Below the pieces are notes generated by a model that saw only the letters and a program-made list of their open reading frames with translations, was not told the origin of the DNA and did not search any database. Source: Amphirosellinia nigrospora (taxonomy: Eukaryota; Ascomycota; Sordariomycetes; Xylariales; Xylariaceae). From it: a stretch of 64,000 nucleotides of DNA. The position numbers were made by a program, and so were the translations under genes. The stretch covers positions 5,324,001 through 5,388,000 of the forward strand of contig SCHM01000001.1 of the NCBI GenBank assembly GCA_004123355.1, written 5' to 3'. This document shows, piece by piece, positions 37,509 through 49,063 of the stretch. Position 1 is the stretch's first letter. Every line of letters begins with the position of its first letter.

Positions 37509-39088
37509 GTTACGCCAAGTTACGCCCTTACATAAATCACGATGGCTCATTGCTTCCATTTTGGGATTTATTTCCTATTTGAGCAAACTGATGTACTACT
37601 GTATCGCTTATTATTCCCTAGCTCGTCCAAACCGCCTCCTCCAAGGTAGGCTTCCTGAATCCTTGGCACCGAATGGCGGAGACCGGCTAGATGTTCATTA
37701 TAATAAATATATAGAACCAGAATTGAGTTTATTAAGAATCGTTGTTATACGGCGTATTTAACGCTTCTTCCACACCTATATATCAATATGTTATCACGAT
37801 ACCGGCTTGTACTAGGGCTGTATTGTTGCGTTGCATTCCTTCCGGTCCGGCACGCCGTAAACGGGCATCACGTCGAATATTATTGGACAATCAATTGCGA
37901 ACATGGAAACAGGGAAACTTTATCCAACGACCAGAGGTAGGCAGTGCTTGATATCAAACTTACAAATAGGCAGCATGTCTTCCTCAGAGGCGCAGTATTC
38001 GAAATTAATGTTTCACCATACCAAAGGTTGCATTTATTCATCCTGCGTATTTAGTCGGTGCCATCTATTCATCTTCTAGAATCGTTCGTAACACGGAATG
38101 GTCAACTGATGAGTCATGAAACCAGACCGCAGGCATAAAAGCCGAATGATACTGCGGATTGAGGCGGCTGACTTGATAGCGAAAGTCGTAAGTTCACAAG
38201 CTTGGTTCTTATCCCCGGACAGACCGGTGATGAATAATTATAGATTTCGGGTTCTGACTCCGACTGAGTCCTATGCAGGTTCGGTGTCACGATACATGGT
38301 TAAAGCACTCCTTGTCCTCCCATGGCTCTGGCCTGTATGTGATAGGCTATTCGCGAAGCAAGGAGTGCGTGCGACGGGAAAGTGTTCGCTGAGCTAATAC
38401 ACAGCAACCAACCTACGATAAACCTCATAGGTCCCCTATTTCAGTGAGTCTTACCACATCAATATCCTTGGAGACATTATTTAGGTACAGCCGTATATTG
38501 TAGTAATATTGTGCCTAGACTTGACACCATCGACATAAACATATTGTTTTGTAGGTCACCATGGTATCAGAAGGAAGCTTCTCCCCAAATGCAACGGGAG
38601 GTGAACCTGCAGAAATATCCTTCAACGTGAACCAAAGATCTCAGTGATGATTAAATCGACGAGGTCTGACGTGATTTAGAAGCGCAGTTTATGGCTGCCT
38701 AGTAGAAAACGGTCGAGAATGGTATAAGCAGATAGTTAGTATGATGCCTACAACGTCGTCTCATCTTAAACTGGTGTTGCTATATATTCCGCACCGTTTT
38801 TATTTTGTAGGTCTGTTAGATTCTAACCTCAGGTCACCCATGTGGATTTCGATTGTGGATTAGATAACCTGCGAGAGTCAAACGGCTGAAGTAATGCGCC
38901 TCTATTCCTATTCGTAACGAGACATTGTATTTTAGCAAGTACCTGAATATCGGTTGTACGGCAACGTTTAATTACTACTTCGCCATCCAATCCTCTGATG
39001 TAACACTCAAAACCCCGAATGCTTGAAACTAAAGAAGACCGGAAAATAAAATTATTAAAAAAAGAAGAGAAGTCAAATCAAAGGAACG

Positions 39089-39097
39089 AAAAAAAAA
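39089..39097 (-). terminator. Pol III T-run terminator for tRNA-Lys
   Basis: Nine T on the minus strand, 43 nt past the tRNA 3' end, the expected kind of RNA polymerase III stop signal. Confidence 0.7.
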
Positions 39098-39140
39098 GAC
39101 GGGTTGCTACTCTCAGTAATCTGAGAGGCACCAGGAATTG

Positions 39141-39267
39141 AGCCCGATGCGGGGTCGAACCTGCTAGGGTTAGTATATTTTCTTTTTGATCTCGAAAGTT
39201 TCCAATAATACTCACCCGCAACCTTGAGATTAAGAGTCTCACGCTCTACCGATTGAGCTAACCGGGC
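39141..39267 (-). tRNA. tRNA-Lys(CTT) split by a spliceosomal-type intron in the T stem
   Basis: Minus-strand exons 39216-39267 and 39141-39160 form a full cloverleaf: acceptor stem GCCCGGT/ATCGGGC (seven pairs, one G-T), D arm GCTC-GAGC, anticodon arm TGAGA-CTCTTAA-TCTCA with anticodon CTT (plus-strand AAG 39232-39234), and T stem GCGGG/CCCGC. There is no intron at the normal 37/38 position. Instead 55 nt sit between T-stem positions 52 and 53. The B box (GGTTCGA) is kept in the DNA because the intron ends in G. The T loop is one base short (TTCGAC), probably a lost C in CCCC at 39151-39154, matching indels elsewhere. The discriminator is T, as in yeast tRNA-Lys(CUU). It was identified from structure by eye. 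Confidence 0.88.
39161..39215 (-). other. Spliceosomal-type intron inside the tRNA gene
   Basis: 55 nt beginning GTGAGT and ending GCAG, with TACTAAC placed about 8 nt before the acceptor dinucleotide, the same architecture as the mRNA introns around it. Length also matches local mRNA introns (50-65 nt). Removal at GT/AG rejoins TGCGG and GTTCGA into a proper T arm. Confidence 0.85.
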
Positions 39268-39836
39268 AGGATCGAGCTAGTCACATAGCTATCCCTAGCT
39301 GCTGCGTCTGCTGCTGCGTCTGCTGCTGCTGATTGTTGCGAAGGCCACCTGAATTGCTACTTATAGCTGCTTGTGTAAGGCGGGTCAAGGCACGATAAGC
39401 GATGCTACGTCATGATAGTAGGTAACCTCTTCCAGGTTACCGCGACTAGTATCAATTAATCTTTTTCAAGTGCCCTGGCCATCAATAGGCATCGTCTGAT
39501 CTAGCCCTAGATAAATGTAGGGGAATTGCCGTGCCATGCGTTTGCCCTGTCAATATGAGTGTCAGGTATCGATAAGATGCGGGCCGCAACCTAGCGAGGG
39601 GCTGTAGTGGGGTTGGTCTAGTACATCCTTCATCCCATGTTTCCATGTTCCCTTGTCAAGCACCCCGCAGCTGTCATTCGTCTGATCTGGGTATCTGGAA
39701 CATGCCAGAATACCATTAATCTCTTTACATTTTCCTGGGACACCTTGATCACTCACCTCAGCCTGCGAAATCCTTCCGAAAACTGGTGCTGCTTCGTGGC
39801 CAATACCTTCGTCAAGACTGCCCGGTATAAGCCAAA
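39268..39836. other. Intergenic tRNA-CDC37
   Basis: Includes a short CTGCTGCGT tandem repeat at about 39297-39332 just upstream of the tRNA (minus strand sense). No gene seen. Confidence 0.6.
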
Positions 39837-41435
39837 ATGCCTGTAGACTACAGCAAGTGGTGAGTGCCTCATGCGTCTATCTACTAGGACTATCCACTAG
39901 GATTCGGAAGAGCTAAGGCAAGAGTGCTTACCATGATGACTTTTGGGGCAGGACAACCTGGAGCTCAGTGATGACTCCGACGTCGAGGTCCATCCGAACG
40001 TCGATAAGCGGTCCTTCATCCGCGCCAAGCAAAGCCAGATCCACGCTGAGCGCCAACAGCGCCGACTCCAGATCGAGACTCTTAAGTACGAGCGCCAGAT
40101 CAATGATGGTTTGATGAAGCGGATATCCGGGCTTTTGGCTTCTCTCGAAGCCAATGCCGCCGAGGCTGAATCCAATCTCGCCGAGATGGCTTTTCGAGCC
40201 GTCATCGAGTCTGCCGGTAGCCCCCAGGAGGACAAGCCACCTGCGCGACCCGAGGGTGTCCAGGCTCAAGTGGAGCAGCCTCCTACATACACTAAGATGA
40301 TGGCGGCATTGCTGGACCAGGTCAACGAAACGCTGAACAAAAATAAACCGGAGAACCGCTACACTGCTATGATCGAGGAGATAGGGAATCATCTGAAGAA
40401 TGTGCAAGATCTACAGAAGCAGCTCCTGGCGAAGCTTGCAGAGCTGGAAAAGGAAGAGGGCCGTAAAATCACAAGCGAAAGTTTCCATACGGGGTTCGAT
40501 AGCTCTTATGTTGCAAAGTCTACGCCGTCCACGTCAGGGGAGAAGAAAGATGACACTAAACTCGAACTTCTGAACCCTAACTTCTCCGCAAGCAAGTCTG
40601 AGGAATCGAAGGCGTCATCGGCGGCCGACGATGACGACGACGACGCTGAGATTGAGGCTTCTGCCGATGGTCGCAAGTTTGCGAACATCAAGGCCTCCGA
40701 GTATCGAGAAAGCCATGCGTTCATTACCTCACACCCTCATATTCTGTCTGAAAAGGAGACCGACGGTATCCTCGTCATGGCCTTCGACGAACAACTACAG
40801 AATCGGGACGATAAAGCCCGCAACTACATACATCAAGCCTTACTACTTCAGTACTGCCGCAGTTTAGGCAAGGATGGCGTTTCGCTCTTTTTCAAGCGCA
40901 TCACGACGAAGGGCCACCAAGCCCAAGAGGTTTTCTATAAAGATGTTCAAGACACTTTTTTCCGCATAAAAAACCGGACGACCGAAATCAACGCGCAACG
41001 GGCCACGGAAAGCGGTGACGTGGAGCAGATCCAACTTCATGCGGTTGAGCCAGGCACCGAGATTAAGATCCAGATACCTCCCGAAAATAGTGAAGAGGAA
41101 GCTGAGAAGCATGGTCGTGCAATCTTTGAGGGCTTTGCGCCGGATATGCGAAAGGCACTGGAAAGCGGTAGCCTGGACAAGGTCAACGAGGTGCTTGGTA
41201 ATATGAAAGTCCCTGAGGCTGAGGAACTTGTTGGTCTATTGAGTGAGGTAAGACTACATAGCATATTCGTGAAATCATCTATCCGCCTGCTTATTTGCTG
41301 ACTGCCCTATAGGCTGGTATACTTAGCTTGGAGGAGCAAATAATAGACGGCACAACTGAGGAAGGTAAACAAAAGATCAAGGAGATGGGAGAAAAGGCTG
41401 CGATGGAGTCATCGTCGGTAGGCGATCCCGAGTAA
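39837..41435 (+). CDS. CDC37: CDC37 Hsp90 co-chaperone
   Basis: Cytosolic co-chaperone that loads protein kinases onto Hsp90. The universal N-terminus MPVDYSKW is coded by a tiny first exon (39837-39859) followed after the intron by DNLELSDDSDVEVHPNVDKR; the family's phospho-serine lies in SDDSD. Then a long helical coiled region, KSFIRAK-type basic helix (KRSFIRAKQSQIHAERQQRR), the Hsp90-binding middle domain (YRESHAFITSHPHILSEKET; ALLLQYCRSLGKDGVSLFFK) and C-terminal domain. Second intron 41248-41312; end at TAA 41433-41435 (SSSVGDPE). About 480 residues. The first donor reads TGG followed by TGAGTG; one G seems missing, which would give TGG|GTGAGTG and the right frame. Confidence 0.93.
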
Positions 41436-42487
41436 AATAGCTCGCCCATAAGGTTGGGAGACGGCATCTTTGTACTAATAATTTGGTCATTTTATGTCTT
41501 GTAAACAGACAAGTGTCGAGCCTGGCCTAACTGGCTAGCATGATGTTCTGAGTAGCTCGGCTCACGTGAAGATACGTGACGGTTCTATGACTAAAAATAG
41601 GAGTGTCTCATAGTAACCAATAGATTAGCATAATGGGCATTCTGTGAAGGGGCTGTGTGCGGCTGCATTTTGTAAGTATAAAGGTCTTGGTCTCAATAGT
41701 GCCTTGGGTAGGCTGCTTTTAGTGGAGATGTCTCGTATTTCGTTCAACATGACCTTGGAATTCTCTTGGAAGATTCTATTGTGTGACCCTATAGGTAGTG
41801 TACATATTGCACGCTTACTAACGGCATGGAGGTTCCCTTTCTCTGCTGCACCTTGACGTATTTTGAAGCTTCTACAACTGCCACACCAGCGGCGAAGTCA
41901 TAGTCATGAGCTGTGAAATTCGGTATGGGTATAGTGTATGGGGGGGGGATATAGGATGATACTTGCTTGAAACAACCGGGCAACGGAACGCGCGTTTACA
42001 TGGTTTCATCTTCACTCTTGACCAAGCTGACGTGGAGGCGCAGTCGTCAGCTCTGGCGCGCCCCACAGGGCAGATAGTGTACTATGTATGCAGCAGCAGC
42101 CACCAGCCACGGCTAGCCAGAGCCAGAGAACCAGAGCCGTAGCATGTGCTGCACGGCACTGTGGACCCTGTCGATCACCATTCTCCATACTGTATTGTGT
42201 TTGTATGCCGGCCGGGGTCTGGCACCTCAGGAGTTTTGGCTGAACATCAACATTCATTACGTACCCTATCTGCAAGCCGTACAGCGGCTGGACGTGTCGC
42301 TGACTTTCTTTGATCTCTGCTTCAAACCGCTTTGGCATTCTCTTTAAGGACGCGTTGTCTGGTCTTTCTACTCCTCTCGTTTAGTCGTTTCATTGCTTCT
42401 TCCTATCATTCTTCACCAATAAGTACGTACATACAGGTAATTAATTTTTGTACGAATCTCCTGTTTCCAACTCTCTCCTCAGTCGAT
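41436..42487. other. Intergenic CDC37-PLC-like gene
   Basis: Contains a nine-G run near 41941 and pyrimidine-rich leader sequence before the next start. An open frame at 42332-42583 overlaps the next gene's start in another frame and is not supported. Confidence 0.5.
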
Positions 42488-43619
42488 ATGATTCCCTCGT
42501 TATGCGCGTATATAACCACGCTGGCCGCTCTGGCGAGCACGGCCTATTCATCACACAAGGCAGTAATGCCGTGTCCACCATGACGACGGCGGCGCCTCTC
42601 GCTACGGCCGCATCGAATTCAGCATCCGTTGTAGCTTGCAATAATTCGCCAGACCTTTGCAACCGATCGTATAGCAACATCACTCACATGGCGCCCATGA
42701 TTCGTCCTTTCTTCGAGACGCCAGCACCGATAACTCCATAGCCGGCAACCAGTATTTTAATGCCACCGTTGCACTGGACGCCGGCCTACGACTACTGCAG
42801 GTGCAAGTTCACGATCTCAACGGGACCATCGAGATGTGCCATACAACATGTGGCTTGCTCGATGCCGGTCCTCTGCAGAATTGGCTGGCAGACGTTAAAT
42901 TCTGGATGGATAATAATCCGAACGAAGTTGTGACGCTCCTAATTGTTAACTCAGACGGCAATGATGTGGTAGAATTTGGGTCTATATTTGAGTCATCGGG
43001 CCTCTCAAAATACGGATACACGCCATCGGGCAAGGGGTGGCCGACCTTGCAAACCATGATCACAGCCAACACACGCCTTGTGACATTCATCGCATCCATC
43101 ACCGCCAGCAGCACTTACCCTTATCTGCTGTCCGAGTTCGACTACGTCTTTGAGACTGCGTTTGAAGTCACGTCTCTTTCGGGCTTCAACTGTACCATAG
43201 ACCGGCCCAAGTCGCAATCATCGGCGGCTTCCGCACTCTCAGCCGGCCTTCTCCCGCTCATGAACCATTTTGCGGACAAAGATCTGGGCTCGTCCATCAC
43301 AATCCCAGACGTCGACGATGTCTTAACGACCAACAGCCCGTCCACGACGACTACTGGCGCCCTGGGTTTGCATGCTCAAACATGCCGTTCCCAGTGGGGT
43401 TTGGTACCCACCTTCATCCTGGTGGATTTCTTCAGCGAGGGTCCCTCCATCAAGACGGCAGATGTGATGAACGGCATCACCAACCCCGTTGGGCGCAAGA
43501 ACAGCAGCGTGACTAGTACCGAAACTACAGAGAACGAGGCGAAACGCGGGCGTGGCGCTGGTGGTATGGGTACAGGCGCGTTGGTTGCATTCTTCGCGGC
43601 AGCATTATTACTCGCATAG
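42488..43619 (+). CDS. Secreted PLC-like phosphodiesterase (PI-PLC X-like barrel), probably GPI-anchored
   Basis: Signal peptide [20 protein letters not shown], then a Cys/Ser-rich start ([19 protein letters not shown]) and the barrel: [10 protein letters not shown] (the catalytic-His HNSY position), [67 protein letters not shown], and a C-terminal [16 protein letters not shown] strand. The end ([21 protein letters not shown]) is a hydrophobic GPI-anchor-type signal. About 377 residues. The pattern fits the fungal family of PLC-like phosphodiesterases acting outside the cell; the lipid substrate is unknown and the second catalytic His is not obvious. One G missing at 42690-42691 (ATGGCGCC) and one base near 42560. 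Confidence 0.8.
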
Positions 43620-44262
43620 GCCAGCTTACAGCTCGCCGTTTGAGACGTGGGTTCTCTGATTTTGAAGCTCAGAGATGGAAAGTAAAAAGAAAAAAGACCA
43701 AGCATTTTCGCTAGGGTTGATTTAAGGTTGCATAGCGACGGCGTTTTTTTCCTCAAGTCGAATTATTGCGGCATGGATTTATCGGCAAAGCAACTACTCG
43801 ACTATGCTATGTCGCAACAGTGCACATTTCGATACTACCTGAGTAGCCGTGGAAGGCTGCGTTGGACATACCACAACATATCACCTACTAGATAGGTAAA
43901 CCTAGCTAATATACGTACCTAGACAAACTCCAGTTGGAGAATAATGAGCCGGGACTCAATGCAATGTGAATCTTGATCAATGTGGCATATCCAATTCCTT
44001 AAACTTAAGCTTATTTTGCTAGTTCCATCCCAGAGACATAGATATAACCTTACTCACGGATAAGTGTGGATCACCGACTCCGGTGGTGGGGTTTTGGAGC
44101 TCCGTGACTTGCCCTCAGTCATCCCATTACATGAGTATCTAATCTATTTCGTCACCTTACCTAAGTTACATCAATCCTCTTGAAAGATTCTATATACTAC
44201 CGGCTCTAGAGCATCGTATTCGGCAGAGAGTTATAACGTCATTCGACAGACGTCATTCAATC
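43620..44262. other. Intergenic
   Basis: 3' region of the PLC-like gene and promoter of the ECM15-like gene; AT-rich, nothing further seen. Confidence 0.6.
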
Positions 44263-45223
44263 ATGGAATACGCGCAGATCCCGACCCCTGAGTGGTGCTA
44301 CGCCGACTTCTGTCTGATTCCGGTGCGTTTCTTTTAGTATACATACATAGTACTAAATTCCATCATCATCATGTGTCCCCCGCCTGTTTCCCCCTGAGCC
44401 CATATCAGTAGTTTTACACGGGCTATTCTACGCGATCCCCCGTTCTATATCTATATATCCCCACAGTACCTAGGTAGTACTTCACCATTACCATCCGATG
44501 CCTCGGCGATGAGCGTGAAATAACTACGCGCCCGAGTATAACAAGAGCATAGAGTACCTACTGGCCGGGAAGAATTTGGTCCACAAAACTAACCCACCCT
44601 ATCTATATAGGTAGGCACCGGCTCCGTCTCCGTCGCGGCCGAAGTGGCCGAGGTACAAAAGCTGCTGAAGGCGAGCGGGCTCGTGTACACGATGCACTCT
44701 GCGGGGACGACGGTGGGTACGTGACAACAAACACACCCTCGCAGTCTCTATCGGCTGCGAGTAACTCGGGAAAACCAGCTAGCTCACAAACGCAACAGAA
44801 GGCTCCTGGGACGACGTCATGGAGGTCGTCGGGCAGGCACACAGCCTCGTCCACGCGCGAGGTGTCGGTGCGTAACTCCCAGGATCCGTCTCTTGTCCTA
44901 AGCAACGTCTAGCCAGAGACTGGAAGGTTTTCCTTTTTCAATAAGAGAGTCTCCAGGAGCAGCTTCTGGGTCCCTCACGGATCATGGCGATAACTGACCC
45001 CGAATGTTGCAGTGCGAGTGCAGAGTTCGATGCGTGTCGGCACGAGGTGGGTTTTCGACTTTCCTATCACTTCTACCCAGCCCATCTATCTATCTTTCTA
45101 TCTCGCTTTCTCCCGCCCATATAATCTACAGCTTCCTTACACTGTGACAGGACGGACAAGACGCAAACCGCCAAGGATAAGGTGAAGCGCGTCGAAGATA
45201 TACTCTCAGAATCAACTTCATGA
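44263..45223 (+). CDS. ECM15/MTH1187 (UPF0045) family small protein
   Basis: Five exons: 44263-44322, 44611-44716, 44799-44867, 45013-45046 and 45151-45223, coding 113 residues without any frame break. The protein (YADFCLIPVGTGSVSVAAEV; LVYTMHSAGTTVEGSWDDVM; VRVQSSMRVGTRTDKTQTAK) matches the MTH1187/YkoF-like ferredoxin-fold family that includes yeast ECM15; relatives bind thiamine and form tetramers. All splice sites are GT-AG; the large first intron holds an exact TACCTAGGTA at 44467-44476. Cytosolic, role in fungi unsettled. Start chosen because the next in-frame Met lies in the core fold. Confidence 0.88.
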
Positions 45224-45558
45224 AGGACTCAAGGAAACCAAGGATAAACAAGAATCACGTTACCCAGGAGAAATCGGCTTATTAAGTTAACTGGCGGGGG
45301 GCTTCGCGATTAAACATGTAGATTTTACATTAATAAATAAAACCTGGTATATGCCTGGCCCTGGTTCTAAAGTAGTTACATACAGAGTGCCCGATTATAG
45401 ACTTTTAATGCGCCCACCGTGCATTCACCATGAGGAACCCCTTTTCATGTTCTACTCGCCGTATAACCTGCCATGCCTCTCCTGAAACCTCCCCATGCAA
45501 ACCCTAAACTATTTGTAAAAAGCAGCTAGTGCAATGAACTCAATAATCGCTAGCCGCC
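45224..45558. other. Intergenic between convergent genes
   Basis: Shared 3' region of the ECM15-like and CCDC47-like genes; no gene seen. Confidence 0.6.
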
Positions 45559-47062
45559 TTAACCGCGCACAGTCTGCTTCTTGGCCGCCTTGCGCAACTC
45601 CTTTTCCTTCTCTTTCTCGAGGTACTTCTTCTGGGCCTTGGCATCGAGGGCGTTAAGCTCGGCGTCGCGCTTGGCCTTCCTGGACTTGTCGCGCTCTAAC
45701 GCCCGCTCCTCAGCCTTCTCTTCCTCGGCGAGCTTCTGGATCTGCTTGACGTTCTCTTCGCGTACGCTCTTGACCTTGCGTAGCACTTCGGTTCGGAAGT
45801 GGGCGACTGATGCTAATTGATCCGGCAGTCGGACGAAGTACGAAAAAGGGGAAGGAGGTCCTCATAGTTGTTTGAGGACGGGAGGCGGTATCGAAGAAAG
45901 ACGCGCTTGCGGGGAATAGTTTCATCCAATCTACCATCCAGTTAGTATATAAATTAGAATTACGCGACTGCGTCAAAAGTATGCTTCACTCACGTCTTAG
46001 GCTTCTCCACAGGCTGGTCAGTGATAATGAGATAGTCGAACAACTCTCCCGCCTTGTTAATAGCATCAACCAGCTCGTCTGTTAGGAGAGCCGAGGTGAT
46101 TTCGGCGCTCTCACTCATAACCGTCGTCCAGATGGGTAGCTTGGAATGGTCCTTCGTGAAAGTGATGGAGACATCGTATCGCTCATCTCGAAGCTGCTTC
46201 ATCTGGTTCTTGTTCACGACAGCCCAGACGAAACCGTCGAAGCTACTCTTCGAGTCCTTGCTGCGTTCAGTGGCACCAGGGACAGGAGGGACAATCTGAG
46301 CCTCCCTTCCGTCAAAGGGGTAGATGTTGCGCCCAAAGAGTCCTCCGGGATCGGGTAGTTATCGAAGAGGAAACCAATGACAAAGTCAGGGAAGAGCACC
46401 AAGGGGTTGAAGCGCTTCATCAGCGACAGCTTGACATCCATGAAAGCGACGTTCTGTCGACCCGTCGCATACGAGGCATACTCAAACAAGCTCTTCTCCT
46501 TCAACACCTTGTCAGAGGCATCCTCCGAGACACGCGATCCGCCGAAACCAACTTGAGCAAACTCGCTAGTCAGAAGGGGCGTATGAGCTTTGGCCCATGC
46601 CTTTGACTTGGCCCGATTCAGGCGCGAACCGATGAAGTGCAGAGTGCAGATGATGGCGATGACGGCGAGGATGATGCCCTCGGTGCGGAACTCGCTCAGG
46701 CTATGGCGCTCGTGTACATTATACCATTGCGTGTAAGGGCGTGCGGTAGGAACAGGTCCACCAGCAGTCAAGCCAGCAGCAGTAGTCTGGAAAGGAAGAG
46801 GGTTAGGCTGAGGCGCTTCCGCAAAGTCGGCGAAATCTGTGGTTAATCAGTTAGTGCAACTCGCTACTACGGCTTATTCCCCAATACTCCAGGTAGTAAG
46901 CCCATATAGGCAGACCAATGAGGAAGGGAAGTGGTCGTGGTTGGAGAAGAGTCCTCGACGCGAGACAGGTAGTTAGAGACACGTACCAGAATTAGCCTTG
47001 GCGGGAGCAGGAGTGTCTGCCTGCTTGTTGCCCCCGAGTATATTTTTCAAGAAATCGGCCAT
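45559..47062 (-). CDS. CCDC47-like ER membrane protein (DUF1682)
   Basis: Homologue of CCDC47, which in animals is part of the PAT complex helping multipass membrane protein insertion at the ER. Start MADFLKNILGGNKQADTP at 47060-47062; introns 46837-46986 and 45931-45993 (TACTAAC branch). One membrane span (GIILAVIAIICTLHFIGSRL), then the conserved cytosolic domain: VLKEKSLFEYASYATGRQNV, KRFNPLVLFPDFVIGFLFDN, AGELFDYLIITDQPVEKPKT, and a strongly charged coiled C-terminus (KYLEKEKEKELRKAAKKQTV) ending at the stop 45559-45561. About 430 residues. One base missing near 46330 and one A/T lost in AAAAA 45843-45847. Divergent from haspin. Confidence 0.88.
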
Positions 47063-47493
47063 CTTCACAGACGCCCGTTCGAGAAAGCAGTTGCTTACAC
47101 GACGAGGTAAAGGGCGAGAAAATGCGAAGAGAGACGTAGATGAATTCGTCTCCAACAATTCGCCCGCAACGCAAAAGAAGCACAAGGAATCGATTGAGTG
47201 CTGATTGACCGAGAGTTGGGGTCCAAGGTTGCGCTGCTCCACAGCACTAACCCATTATTCCTACAAGTGCTTAGGGGGTTAAGTGGGGCGACCATAGCGG
47301 GTGTGGCGTGCCTCGTGGCGCATGGGTATTCCTGTTGCTGGGGCATCGCTATGGCTATTTTATGCTTTGAAGTAAATAAACCTTCACTAACTACACTTGA
47401 TCAACTACACAAACACCAGACAATCTGTCTCTGCCAGCGAAACAAAACAATGAGGCCACTGTTAACAAACTACTACTATAAAGAAGTTTGATT
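47063..47493. other. Bidirectional promoter CCDC47-like / haspin
   Basis: 431 bp between divergent start codons; no gene seen. Confidence 0.6.
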
Positions 47494-49063
47494 ATGTCGA
47501 AACCAAGCACAGTCCGGAAGTATGGAAAGCAAAGCAAGAAACCAAGAGCTGCTGCTGGGCGCCTTTTTGCCGAGCTGCCCCAGACTCCTATGCGGCCGGC
47601 AAAGGTGGCCCTAGTAGATGACGATGAGGTGCTCGCGAAACTAGCGCAGGATTTATCCACAGTGAGGATCCAGGATGAGAATATAGAACCAACGAAATCA
47701 CCTCTGCCTTCACGAAGGAGAACAAGGCAATCCGTTTTGTTGGACCCACCTGAAGATGAGGCCATTCAACCTCGGACACCATCAAAATATGTGCCTGTAT
47801 TACTAGAACCAGAGCCCAGCCTAGAGAAGGAGGAGGACGAGCACGAGAGACCGAATCCGTACAATCTCTCCAAGAGGAGTCCAAGGAACTGCAGGTTCTC
47901 TCTTGGGCTGAAGTTTGCCCCCTGGTGACAGCATCATAAAGATTGCAGAGGCCTCTTACGCAGAGGTGTATCGGGTAACGAACGAGCGTGGCACGAGTAT
48001 CATTAAAGTGATACGGATGTCTTCACCCATAAAACCACAGACCAAGACACAGCAGAAGTCAGGACTTGTGGACGAAGAGCCACACAGCGAATCCGACCTA
48101 CTGGGGGAACTACAGATCTCCGAATGGCTGGCAGATATCCCCGGATTTGTGGTCTACAAAGAACGATATATAGTGCGGGGGAGGCATGTAGGGAGCTACT
48201 AGAAACGCATCAGACCTTCCATAAGAAACTGAAGAGGAAGGATCCCGATCGGTTGCAGTTCTATCCGTCGCCTAGTCGGTATCTTGACGATACGAAGTTT
48301 CTAGTCGTGGAATTAGGAGACGCAGGGACTGCACTAGAGGATTTTGAACTCGCGACGGCTGATCAGCTATGGGACATATTCTTTCATGTTGCCATTGCGC
48401 TCGCTCGGGCAGAGGTAGGGATAGAGTTTGAGGTATGTTTGCCAGGTCCTCAGACTGCAAAGACGTGCGCCATGCTAACAGATCTAGCACCGAGACCTTC
48501 ACGAGGGAAACCTCTGTATTCGAAAAGTAAGAGAACCTACCTCCAAAGAGGAGCGGGACCAGACAGGCTATTTCGGGTTTTCGGGCCTTGAAATCACCAT
48601 TTTAGACTACGGCCTTTCACGAGCGCAAGGCGACTACGAATTGGAGCCCGTGGCCTACGACTTGGAGCGTGATCTAAGCATCTTTACAAGCGAGCACGCC
48701 GCACAGTGCCGTGTGTATCGGCAAATGAGATCATTTTTGCTCAGAGGGGACCGCAACTGTCTGCCCCCCGAGGATCACAAGAAGCCTTATGCAGATGGTA
48801 TCGACGGGCCTATTACATGGGCCATTTACGAACCTTATACGAATGTCCTATGGCTTGCATACCTCTACGAATGGATGGTCGAGAATTTCCGCGGCCTTAA
48901 GAAGGAACTTAATTCGTTCAGGCGCGTGACGAAAGAGTTATGGTCTTATCTTGATCCGGAGGCCGGCGATGATGTGCCCGGATTCGAAAGCGCAAGTGAT
49001 ATCTTGCGTTATGCCGTCGAAATAGGTTGGGTAGACGAAGACCAGTTGATGGGGCAGAGATGA
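47494..49063 (+). CDS. Haspin-like histone H3 kinase
   Basis: Mitotic kinase of the haspin family, which phosphorylates histone H3 Thr3 to recruit the Aurora B complex. Seen: basic disordered N-terminus (MSKPSTVRKYGKQSKKPRAA), the Gly-rich/ATP region (IKIAEASYAEVYRV then IIKVIRM with the lysine), catalytic loop HRDLHEGN joined across intron 48433-48487, DYGLSRA in place of the DFG, and a C-terminal helical lobe (NVLWLAYLYEWMVENF; SDILRYAVEIGWVDE). About 505 residues. One base is lost near 47830, in the C run 47918-47922 and in GGGGG 48177-48181. DYG replaces the DYT of human haspin. Confidence 0.88.

Larger units (their letters stand above)
33549..39088. other. 5.5-kb gene-poor region
   Basis: AT-rich with many short meaningless frames. 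Noted inside: an 11-bp imperfect tandem repeat of CTTGGCCTGCT type at about 34009-34052, repeat copy A (36121-36280), a possible small spliced transcript on the minus strand (36535-36834) and a GC-rich coding-like island (37275-37508). Nothing else supported. Confidence 0.6.
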
